Translations under genes and position numbers: made by a program
NCBI RefSeq assembly: GCF_035194505.1
Contig: NZ_CP136573.1
Coordinates: forward strand, 2,777,001 to 2,841,000
DNA from: Erythrobacter sp.
Lineage (GTDB): Bacteria > Pseudomonadota > Alphaproteobacteria > Sphingomonadales > Sphingomonadaceae
Direction: 5' to 3'
DNA: 64,000 bases
Part shown: positions 26,757 to 37,228 of the stretch, piece after piece
Layout of the letters: every line of letters begins with the position of its first letter
Position numbering within the stretch: position 1 is the first letter of the stretch
Notes under the pieces: generated by a model
What the model was told of the DNA's origin: nothing
Database searches by the model: none
The model's input: the letters and a program-made list of their open reading frames with translations, nothing else

Positions 26757-28427
26757 CTATTGGTCGATATTGCGGCGAAAGGTCTCGGGCAGGAACACGA
26801 GGCCCACCACCACGGTCAGCACGCAGACGCCGATGGGATACCACAGGCCGTAGTAGATATCGCCCGTCGCCGCGACCATCGCGAAGGCGGTGGTCGGCAG
26901 GAAACCGCCGAACCAGCCATTGCCGATATGATATGGCAGGCTCATCGCGGTGTAGCGGATGCGGGTGGGAAACAGCTCCACCAGCAGCGCGGCAATCGGA
27001 CCGTAGACCATCGTCACCAGCAGCACGAGATAGGTGAGGATGGCGATCACGACCGGTGTGTTGATCGCCTCCGGATCAGCTGCGGAAGGATAGCCTGCCT
27101 TTGCCAGCGCGGCCTTCAAGGCGGTCTGGAAGGCGTTGATGGCGGCCTTGCGGTCATCCCCCGTCAGCTTCGCCGGATCGGGAGCGGTGAAGGTCTCGCC
27201 GCCGATCTTCACCTGTGCGATGCTGCCCGCCTGCGCCTCGACATTGGTGTAGCTGATCGCGCCCTTGGCGAGGAACGACTTGGCAATGTCGCAGCTTTTG
27301 GCGTCGAATGTGTTCTTGCCGATCGGATCGAACTGCACCGAGCAATCGTCGGAGTTGACGATCACGCTGACCGGCGCGGTCGCCTGCGCCTTGGCGAGCG
27401 CCGGGTTGGCGGCCTCGGACAGCAGGTGGAAGGCGGGGAAATAGGTCGCCGCGGCCAGCGCGCAGCCCGCAAGGATGATTTTCTTGCGCCCGATCCGGTC
27501 GGACAGCCAGCCGAAGATGATGAAGAAGGGCGTGCCGATGGCGAGTGCTACCGCGATCAGGATATTGGTGGTCGCACCGTCCACCATCAGCATCTTCTCG
27601 AGGAAGAACAGCGCGTAGAACTGCCCGGTGTACCACACCACCGCCTGGCCCGCGACCGCGCCCAGCAGCGCGATCAGCGCCCACTTGCCGTTTTCCCAGT
27701 TGCCGAAAGCCTCGGAAATCGGCGCTTTGGAATTGCTGCCTTCCTCCTTCATCTTCTGGAAGACCGGGCTCTCCTGCAGCTGCATGCGGATCCACAGCGA
27801 CACGCCGAGCAGCACCGCCGAGATCAGGAACGGCACGCGCCAGCCCCAGGCCTTGAAGGCCTCCTCGCCGATCATTGTGCGGGTGCCGATCACCACCAGC
27901 AGGGCTGCAAACAGGCCCAGGGTCGCTGTGGTCTGGATGAAGCTGGTGTAGAGCCCGCGCCTGTGGTTCGGGGCATGCTCGGCCACGTAGGTCGCCGCGC
28001 CGCCATATTCGCCGCCCAGCGCAAGGCCTTGCAGCAGCCGCAACGCGACCAGCATGATCGGGGCCGCCACGCCGATGCTGGCATATGCGGGCAGCAGCCC
28101 CACGGTGAAGGTCGCAAAGCCCATCAGGCCCATGGTGACGAGGAAGGTGTATTTGCGCCCGACCAGATCGCCCAGCCGTCCGAACACCAGCGCGCCGAAG
28201 GGCCGCACCGCAAAGCCCGCGGCAAACGCTGCGAGCGCGAAGATGAAGCCGGTGGTCTCGTTCACCCCCGAGAAGAACTGCGCCGAGATGATCGTGGCCA
28301 GCAGGCCGTAGAGGTAGAAATCATACCATTCGAACACCGTGCCCAGCGACGAGGCCAGAATGACGCGCTTTTCCGTCGCGCTCGCTTCGTGGTGCTTGGG
28401 TGGCGCGCCCCCGTCCGTATCGGTCAT
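26757..28427 (-). CDS. MFS transporter, metabolite:H+ symporter type
   Basis: A 556-residue transporter with about 12 helices. The start 'SSLGTVFEWYDFYLYG' and the loop 'FGRLGDLVGRKYTF' mark the MHS subfamily (ProP, KgtP, ShiA). These import organic acids, betaine or similar solutes with protons. An extra extramembrane stretch of roughly 110 residues (around 'VNSDDCSVQFDPIGKN') lies between late helices, longer than in ProP. The ATG at 28427 has GAGGGGGA upstream. Its neighbour acs hints at organic acid uptake, but the substrate cannot be read from the sequence. Confidence 0.88.
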   Translation of the reverse strand: MTDTDGGAPPKHHEASATEKRVILASSLGTVFEWYDFYLYGLLATIISAQFFSGVNETTGFIFALAAFAAGFAVRPFGALVFGRLGDLVGRKYTFLVTMGLMGFATFTVGLLPAYASIGVAAPIMLVALRLLQGLALGGEYGGAATYVAEHAPNHRRGLYTSFIQTTATLGLFAALLVVIGTRTMIGEEAFKAWGWRVPFLISAVLLGVSLWIRMQLQESPVFQKMKEEGSNSKAPISEAFGNWENGKWALIALLGAVAGQAVVWYTGQFYALFFLEKMLMVDGATTNILIAVALAIGTPFFIIFGWLSDRIGRKKIILAGCALAAATYFPAFHLLSEAANPALAKAQATAPVSVIVNSDDCSVQFDPIGKNTFDAKSCDIAKSFLAKGAISYTNVEAQAGSIAQVKIGGETFTAPDPAKLTGDDRKAAINAFQTALKAALAKAGYPSAADPEAINTPVVIAILTYLVLLVTMVYGPIAALLVELFPTRIRYTAMSLPYHIGNGWFGGFLPTTAFAMVAATGDIYYGLWYPIGVCVLTVVVGLVFLPETFRRNIDQ

Positions 28428-28503
28428 GATCCCCCTCGTCTGCGATCGTGGCGCTACCATGCCGTTCCTGTGGCGCAAGGCAAGTCACGGGGGCACAGGG
28501 CGC

Positions 28504-28536
28504 AAAAAAGCCGCCGGAGCGCGAACTCCGGCGGCT
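28504..28536 (-). terminator. terminator after small hypothetical gene
   Basis: A perfect 11-bp stem (AGCCGCCGGAG / CTCCGGCGGCT) with a 6-nt loop. Read on the minus strand it is followed by six T. It ends the 99-residue gene. Confidence 0.9.
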
Positions 28537-28559
28537 CTTTCAATCCATGAGACGGGCGT

Positions 28560-28859
28560 TCAGCCCTCGCGGGTGCCCGACAGCGGCATCGCGCCGAACG
28601 CACCAGCGTTGACCGAACCGGTCAGGGTGTCGCCGTCGATGGTCGCTTCGCAATCGAGCGTCATCGGCATGGGGACGGTCATGTTCATCTTCCAGCTGAT
28701 GGTGTTGCCGCTGACAGTGCCGCCAGCGATGTCCATCGAGCCGAGGCTGCCGACCAGCGAACCGCTGAAGGTGTCGCCATCGGGAACCACGGTGAGGGTG
28801 CCGGACTGGTCACCCATCGGGCTCTTCACGATGGTCTTGTAGGTACCTGCAACAGACAT
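28560..28859 (-). CDS. small conserved-type hypothetical protein
   Basis: A 99-residue protein without a signal peptide. It is predicted to be nearly all beta, with alternating polar and hydrophobic residues and repeated G-x-(T/S) turns ('GTYKTIVKSP', 'SGSLVGSLGSMDIAGG', 'SWKMNMTVPMPM'), like a small beta-barrel or lipocalin-like fold. The ATG has AGGAG upstream and a strong terminator follows, so it is a real single-gene unit. I do not recognise a named family or function. Confidence 0.8.
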   Translation of the reverse strand: MSVAGTYKTIVKSPMGDQSGTLTVVPDGDTFSGSLVGSLGSMDIAGGTVSGNTISWKMNMTVPMPMTLDCEATIDGDTLTGSVNAGAFGAMPLSGTREG

Positions 28860-28930
28860 AATCCAACTCCTGTGCTTGGTGCGGACCTTTCAGCGACCCG
28901 CCCTCCTGATCGCGCTGTTTACACTGATGT

Positions 28931-28969
28931 CAGCGCGCTTCAACCGGATTTGGTGGTTAAAGCGCGCTG
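28931..28969 (-). terminator. hairpin after the M16 peptidase gene
   Basis: Arms CAGCGCGCTTCAACC and GGTTAAAGCGCGCTG pair over 15 positions with one mismatch around a 9-nt loop. It lies 14 bases past the M16 stop on the minus strand. Confidence 0.6.
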
Positions 28970-28982
28970 TGCATCCAGTGCC

Positions 28983-31826
28983 TTACTCGCTCGCCATCTC
29001 GCGCACTTCGACCTGCAGGCCGACGGCTTCGAGCTGGCTGGCAACCTTCGAGGCATCGCCGACCACGACCCACACGAACTTGTCGACGTCGATCGTCGCG
29101 CGTGCGACGGCATCGAGGCTTTCGGTCGTCTGGGCGCGGTAAAGCGAGGCGAGGGTTTCCTGATAATTGTCGGGACGGCCGAACAGGGCATTGCCCTGGA
29201 TCGCGCCGAGCACGGCGGGCGAGGTTTCGAACCGGCCCGGCAGCGCGCCGACTTCCGAGGCGATCGAGCGCTGCAGTTCTTCCGTGGTGACGCCCTTCGC
29301 GGTCAGGAACTCGCTGGTCTCGCGGATCATTTCCGCCAGCGAATCGCCCGTGCGGTCGGCCTGGACGCCGCCCGAAATGCCGTAGATCACGGCATTTTCG
29401 CGGGCCTGGGTGCCGCCGCGCACGCCGTAGCTCCAGCCCTTGGTCTCACGCAGGTTCATGTTGAGACGAGCGAGGAAGTTGCCGCCCAGCGAGTTGTTGG
29501 CGCTGTTGAAGGCGATGAAGGCGGGATCGCCGGCATCGAGCGGTGTGACCTGCGCGCCGAAGATGAAGCTCTGCGGCGAATTGGGGCGGTTGACGAGGAT
29601 GATGCGCTTGCCCTGCGCGGCTGCGGTGGCCTGGAAGCTCTTGGCTCCCTTGGCCGCCTTGGGCGCCTTCCAGTCGCCGAACACGGTATCGAGCGCGGCC
29701 ACGATCTCGCCCAGCGGACGATCCGAGATGATGAACACCTCGCCATTGTCGGGCCGGATCCAGCTGTCCTTGAAGGCGACCAGATCATCGCGGGTGATCG
29801 CGCTGACGCTGGAGACCGTGCTGACCCCGCCATAGGGGCTGCTGGCGCCGAACAGTTCGGGCGTCAGGGTGCGCTGGGCGATCCCCTGGGGCGACTTCAT
29901 CGCCTGCTTGATGCCGGTGACGGTCTGGGTGCGCACGCGCTCGAGATCGGCCGCATTGAAGGCCGGCTCGCGCACGATCTGGCGCATCAGATCAAGCGAC
30001 GGAGCAAGGTTGGCGCTCAGTGCCGAAAGGGTGAAGGTCGAGCGATCATCGCCGCTGCCCGTCGAGATCGACGCGCCCAGACGCTCGCTCGCTTCGGCGA
30101 TGTCCTGCCCGGAAAGCTTGGCAGTGCCTTCATCGAACAGAGACATCGTCAGGCCTTCAAGACCGCGCTTGGCGACCGGATCGGACGCGCTGCCGGCATT
30201 GAAGGACATCGAGACATAGGTCGCCGGAACCGCGGTGCGGCGGGCATAGGTGACCTTCATCCCGTTCTTGAGCGTGGCCCGCTCCAGATCGGGGAAGTCG
30301 AGTTCGGCCACCGTGTCGATCGCGGGCTTGGGGCGCTCGACAGTGACCGTCAGCGTTTCGGCGCTGCGATCGCGTTCCGAGGCGTTGGCCGCACCGCCGA
30401 CCGAGGCGGCTTCCTCGTAGGAGGCATCGCGCGGGCCGGGTTCGAGCACCAGCGTCATGGCCGGCTTCGTCATCCACTTGGCCATCGCCGCCTTGACTTC
30501 GGCCGGGGTGACCTTGGCGAGGCGTTCAAGCTGGGTCGCGTAGAACGAGGCGTCGCCCGCCAGCACCTCGCCATTGGCAAGGGTAACCGCCTTGCCGCCG
30601 AAACCGCCGACCTGTTCGAGGCCGCGGATCGTCGAGGCAAGGTTGCTGGTCGCCGCACGGCGCACTTCGTCCTCGGTCGGGCCTTCGGCGATGAACTGCT
30701 TGACCAGCGCATCAAGCCGGGCTTCGACCACGGCCAGATCCACGCCGGGCTTGACCGTCGCACCGACGCTGAGCACGCCCACGCGCTGGAATTCGAAATT
30801 GCCGGCCGACACGCCCACAGCGAGCTGTTCGTCGCGCACCAGCACTTCATCGAGGCGGCTGGAGGCGAGACCGCCGAGGATCTCTGCGCCCACCGTCAGA
30901 GCGGTCAGATCGGCGCTGGTGATGCCCGGGGCGGGCCAGTAACGGGTGACGCTTGTGGCGGCGACCTGATCCTTCATCACCACGCGCACGTCCTGCGCGA
31001 GGGTCGGCACGTCGGCTGCGGCCGGGGTATTGACCGGACCACGCTTGATGGCGCCGAAATACTTCTCGACCATCGGGCGGGCCTCGGCGGCGGAAATGTC
31101 ACCGGCCAGCACCAGCGTGGCGTTGTTCGGGCCATACTTGTCGGTGAACCACTTGCGCACGTCGTCCATCGATGCCGCATCGAGATCGGCCATCGAGCCG
31201 ATCACGTTGTGGCTATAGGGGTGGCCTTTGGGGAACAGGGTCTTGAGGATTTCGTAGAAAACGAGACCGCCGGGCTGGTTGTCGCCCTGGCGCTTTTCGT
31301 TCTGCACCACGCCGCGCTGGTTATCGAGCTTCTCCTGGGTCACGGCGCCGAGCAGGTAGCCCATGCGGTCGCTCTCAAGCCACAGAGCGCGTTCCAGAGC
31401 AGGGCGCGGAACGGTCTGGAAATAGTTGGTGCGGTCGAAATTGGTGGTGCCGTTGTAATCGGTGGCGCCCATTTCCGCGAGATACTGGAAGTAGTCCTGC
31501 GGCGCATTTTCCGAACCGTTGAACATCAGGTGCTCGAACAGGTGGGCAAAGCCGGTCTTGCCCTTGGGCTCGTCCTTCGAGCCGACATTGTACCACACGG
31601 CCACGCCGACGACGGGCGCCTTGCGGTCTTCGTGGACGATCACGGTCAGGCCGTTTTCGAGCTGGAATTCGGTGTAGGGGATCCCGACCTGCGCGACCAG
31701 CGAGGGCAGGTCGGCGGTCGCTGCGGGCGCGGCTGCGGCGTGATTGTCTGCCAGCGCCGGGGTCATGGGTGCGGCCAGCGCGAGGGCAAGCGCCGAAAGG
31801 CTCGCGGCAGCAAAACGATAGGTCAT
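28983..31826 (-). CDS. M16 (pitrilysin/insulinase) zinc peptidase, exported
   Basis: A 947-residue peptidase with a signal peptide (cleavage near 'TPALA'). The N-terminal half holds the inverted zinc motif HLFEH (His95, Glu98, His99) and a downstream Glu region 'VVQNEKRQGDNQ'. A second, inactive M16-like half follows, so both lobes of the clamshell are on one chain. Such enzymes degrade peptides in the periplasm. The ATG at 31826 has GGAGAT upstream. It lies 47 bases downstream of the acylase gene on the same strand, so the two may be co-transcribed. Confidence 0.94.
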   Translation of the reverse strand: MTYRFAAASLSALALALAAPMTPALADNHAAAAPAATADLPSLVAQVGIPYTEFQLENGLTVIVHEDRKAPVVGVAVWYNVGSKDEPKGKTGFAHLFEHLMFNGSENAPQDYFQYLAEMGATDYNGTTNFDRTNYFQTVPRPALERALWLESDRMGYLLGAVTQEKLDNQRGVVQNEKRQGDNQPGGLVFYEILKTLFPKGHPYSHNVIGSMADLDAASMDDVRKWFTDKYGPNNATLVLAGDISAAEARPMVEKYFGAIKRGPVNTPAAADVPTLAQDVRVVMKDQVAATSVTRYWPAPGITSADLTALTVGAEILGGLASSRLDEVLVRDEQLAVGVSAGNFEFQRVGVLSVGATVKPGVDLAVVEARLDALVKQFIAEGPTEDEVRRAATSNLASTIRGLEQVGGFGGKAVTLANGEVLAGDASFYATQLERLAKVTPAEVKAAMAKWMTKPAMTLVLEPGPRDASYEEAASVGGAANASERDRSAETLTVTVERPKPAIDTVAELDFPDLERATLKNGMKVTYARRTAVPATYVSMSFNAGSASDPVAKRGLEGLTMSLFDEGTAKLSGQDIAEASERLGASISTGSGDDRSTFTLSALSANLAPSLDLMRQIVREPAFNAADLERVRTQTVTGIKQAMKSPQGIAQRTLTPELFGASSPYGGVSTVSSVSAITRDDLVAFKDSWIRPDNGEVFIISDRPLGEIVAALDTVFGDWKAPKAAKGAKSFQATAAAQGKRIILVNRPNSPQSFIFGAQVTPLDAGDPAFIAFNSANNSLGGNFLARLNMNLRETKGWSYGVRGGTQARENAVIYGISGGVQADRTGDSLAEMIRETSEFLTAKGVTTEELQRSIASEVGALPGRFETSPAVLGAIQGNALFGRPDNYQETLASLYRAQTTESLDAVARATIDVDKFVWVVVGDASKVASQLEAVGLQVEVREMASE

Positions 31827-31873
31827 CAATGATCTCCGGTCAGGGGATGGGGGATGGAAAAAGAAAAGGTTGC

Positions 31874-34084
31874 TCAGCGGGCGTTGGTCACAGTGACGGT
31901 TTTGCTGGCATTCGCCAGCACATCATCGCGCCAGAAATGCACCGGCTTCAGCTTGTGTTCGACGAACAGCCGCATCTGGTCGTTGTAATGCGGGCTGTCC
32001 GGCCGGGTGCTGGCCGAGCCGAAGGGCTGTACCGAGCGCGAGAACACCGGCTTGCCTGGCTGCCATTCGACCCACTGGATGAAGCTGTCGCCATGCTTGA
32101 GGCTGAGGCGGCCGTCATCGTCGACATCCCAGGTGGTCGAGGCGCGCAGCGTGTCCGAGCCGCCGTCCAGCGGCAGATCGAGCCCGCCCTGCCGTAGCCG
32201 CAGCAGTTCACCCATCGGCGGATCGAGCCGGCCGAAATGGGTCATCAGATGATCGCGCGCCGCGGCCAGCTTTTCGGCGACATCGGGGAAGGGCTTGTTG
32301 CCGTAATCGGCCGACATGAAGTCGCGGATGATCAGCAGCGCGATGGCATCGGCCTTGCCCTTGCCGTCAGCGTTGAAATCCCAGCTTGCGAGGAGATCGC
32401 GTGCTTCGGCAAGTTCGCCCTCGGCAGGGAGCTTGTCGAGCGCATCGAACAGCCGGGCGACATAGCCTTCACGCTCGTAGCCGGTGTCATACTTGATCGC
32501 CTCAAGAGCCTTGCGGTCAAGCACGGCCGCCGCGCTCAGCAGCTTGTAGGCGCGCCACGAGCGGTTGGTCTGCTTGAGTTCGATCCCCATGATCGGCGCA
32601 AACGCATCAGGCGCCAAATCGCTCCCGGCCCCTGCTGCGGTGAAGGGCGCGTTGTTCGAATTGTAGAGCCAGCCCGAGGCGGGGTTCGTAATCTTGGGCA
32701 GGGCGGCATAATCGACCGCACCGTTCCAGATCAGGTCCGAGCGGTTGCCCGGCAGGACAGAACGCCAGTCGGCCTTCGCGCCCTCGGGCCGCGCCGGGAT
32801 CGCGGCGTTGTAGACGTAGGCGATGTTGCCGGCGGCATCGGCGTAGATGAAGTTGGTGGACGGGATCGCCAGTCGCGCGATTTGCCCCTCCCACTCCGCG
32901 AACGACTTGGCCTTGTTGAGCCGGTAATAGGCATCGAGCTGCTCGAGCCTGCCGATCCCGCCATAGCGCACCGCAAAGGCGCCCTTGTCGTTGCGGATCA
33001 CCGGTCCGTGGACCGAGCGCAGAACCTCGCGTCGGATCGGCACCACCACTGGGCCGACCTTGACCGGCAGGGTCACCCACCGGCTTTCCAGATCGCGCCA
33101 TTCGCCGTCGAGCCTGTAGCGCATGCCGGTCTCGTCGAGTTCCAGCTGGTAGATGTCGATCATGTCGGGGGTGTTGACCGTGTTGGTCCACCCCAGCGTC
33201 TCGTTATGGCCGAGGAAGGGGAAGGGCGATCCCGGAAAGTTCGCGCCCGCGAAATGCCAGCCTTCGCCGCTTTCGACCACCAGCTCATACCACGCCACCC
33301 CGCCGCGCAGCGGCTGGTGCGAATTGGAGATGAGGGTGGTCGGCCCGCCCGACTTTTCGGGTGCGACGGCAAAGGCATTGGAGCCAAGATGTTCGGCATC
33401 CTCGCCGAGCGGCAGCACCAGGTTGTGCGCTTGCTTGGCAGCGGTGGGGGCGGCTTCGGCCGGCGGAGCACTTTCCAGCGGCGGGCGCGGGAAGCCGGGC
33501 ATGTCGGGGCCATGTTCACGGCGCAGATCATCGCCCGAGACAAGCGGGCCGATCACGCTGTCGAGCCCGAAGAAGAACGGCTGGCGCAGCGCGAAGCCGG
33601 CAGCGACATCCATCCCGCTGACGGGGAAGAGATTGGCGAGCTTCACTTCGCCCGGATGCTGCTGCGCATAGTGATTGAGGCCTGCAGCATAGGCCTCGAA
33701 GAGTTCACGGGTGTCGGCGGGAAGCTTGGGATATTCCCGCTCCGCCGTGCCGCGCGCGTCGATCAGATGGTAGACATAATCGACCTTGGCGCCGTCCTCG
33801 CCCGCAATCGCGCCATAGCGCCCGCGGCTCATCGCGATCACATCCTGAAGCGTGAAGAAATCATCTTGCGAGTGGGCCATGGCGACGCCGAAGGCTGCGT
33901 CGGCATCGGTCTTGCCGTAGATATGGGGCACGCCGAATTTGTCGCGGATGATCTCGGCCTTGTAGACGCGGGTAGCCGGCGGCGTGGCGGCGCTGGCAAA
34001 ATGCGGTTCCCAGGTGGCCAGCACGGCGAACGCCAGAACGCAAACCGCCACCAGCACAATTGCGCCGCGCTTCAACCACTTCAT
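31874..34084 (-). CDS. penicillin acylase / acyl-homoserine-lactone acylase family (Ntn hydrolase)
   Basis: A 736-residue exported Ntn hydrolase. An N-terminal membrane or signal segment (residues 7-24) is followed by the alpha chain, a linker, and the self-cleavage site 'HLGSNAFAV' where Ser235 would become the N-terminal nucleophile of the beta chain. The 'NSHQP' and 'GHNETLGWTNT' blocks of the beta chain are present. Family members hydrolyse amide bonds of beta-lactams, acyl-homoserine lactones or other acyl amides; the sequence does not decide which. The ATG at 34084 is preceded by GGGGAG. Confidence 0.9.
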   Translation of the reverse strand: MKWLKRGAIVLVAVCVLAFAVLATWEPHFASAATPPATRVYKAEIIRDKFGVPHIYGKTDADAAFGVAMAHSQDDFFTLQDVIAMSRGRYGAIAGEDGAKVDYVYHLIDARGTAEREYPKLPADTRELFEAYAAGLNHYAQQHPGEVKLANLFPVSGMDVAAGFALRQPFFFGLDSVIGPLVSGDDLRREHGPDMPGFPRPPLESAPPAEAAPTAAKQAHNLVLPLGEDAEHLGSNAFAVAPEKSGGPTTLISNSHQPLRGGVAWYELVVESGEGWHFAGANFPGSPFPFLGHNETLGWTNTVNTPDMIDIYQLELDETGMRYRLDGEWRDLESRWVTLPVKVGPVVVPIRREVLRSVHGPVIRNDKGAFAVRYGGIGRLEQLDAYYRLNKAKSFAEWEGQIARLAIPSTNFIYADAAGNIAYVYNAAIPARPEGAKADWRSVLPGNRSDLIWNGAVDYAALPKITNPASGWLYNSNNAPFTAAGAGSDLAPDAFAPIMGIELKQTNRSWRAYKLLSAAAVLDRKALEAIKYDTGYEREGYVARLFDALDKLPAEGELAEARDLLASWDFNADGKGKADAIALLIIRDFMSADYGNKPFPDVAEKLAAARDHLMTHFGRLDPPMGELLRLRQGGLDLPLDGGSDTLRASTTWDVDDDGRLSLKHGDSFIQWVEWQPGKPVFSRSVQPFGSASTRPDSPHYNDQMRLFVEHKLKPVHFWRDDVLANASKTVTVTNAR

Positions 34085-34233
34085 GGTGTTTTTCTCCCCT
34101 GCGCCATGGGCGCAGCGCTTCATTGCGCGGCGCGTGCTCAAGGTCAAGCGAGGGGGGGGCTCTTGTCTTGCGTCAATGACGAACCCACCTACTCGGGTAA
34201 TACACCTGCATGCGGCTTTTTTCGGGGTCGCGT

Positions 34234-34261
34234 CTTGTGTTGCTAAAGTGCAACACTATTT
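34234..34261 (+). promoter_or_regulatory. heat-shock-type (RpoH) promoter of clpB
   Basis: CTTG at 34234 and CTATTT at 34256-34261 with 18 bases between resemble the alphaproteobacterial sigma-32 pattern (CTTG-N17-CYTATNT). The spacer contains the inverted repeat TGTTGC-N6-GCAACA. It lies 33 bases before the clpB start. Confidence 0.65.
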
Positions 34262-34294
34262 GGATGGCACAACCTTTGGAGGGGTTTGACGATC

Positions 34295-36871
<2,577 letters not shown>

Positions 36872-37228
36872 GCCGCGCGCCGCCCCTTGCGGTTCGCAAC
36901 AAAGTGACAAGATAACATCCTAATCGGGATGGAGGGCGGTTTGTTGCGTGCAGGCCGCCCTTCGTTTTAACAATCGCAAAGCCACATTCTAACAAAGTTT
37001 CGGGCCAACCCCCGCGCGCGCCCTGAATGTGGGATTAACGCAACACCCACCGGAAAAGTTGGAGGTCGCGGCGCAGCGCTTTGACATCAAACCTTCGCTA
37101 TTGCACAAATCCCCCACTGCGGGGGCAGACTTGGACAATCTGAATGCGTGAGCCTGTCACATGGGGCAATTATGTGACGTTCGCGCCAGATTGTCGTTCT
37201 GTCTCCGGTTAGGGCAACTGGAGTGATC
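36872..37228. other. 357-base gene-free region between clpB and TonB receptor
   Basis: No convincing gene is present. It holds the clpB terminator (36933-36967), an AT-richer stretch, a perfect TTGACA hexamer (37081-37086) followed after about 17 bases by a weak CACAAAT -10, a small C5/G5 hairpin (37111-37125), and the inverted repeat GTCACAT-N9-ATGTGAC (37156-37178). These are probably the promoter and leader of the TonB receptor. Confidence 0.6.
36933..36967 (+). terminator. terminator after clpB
   Basis: AGGGCGG and CCGCCCT form a 7-bp stem with a 15-nt loop, followed by TCGTTTT. A moderate rho-independent terminator. Confidence 0.6.
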
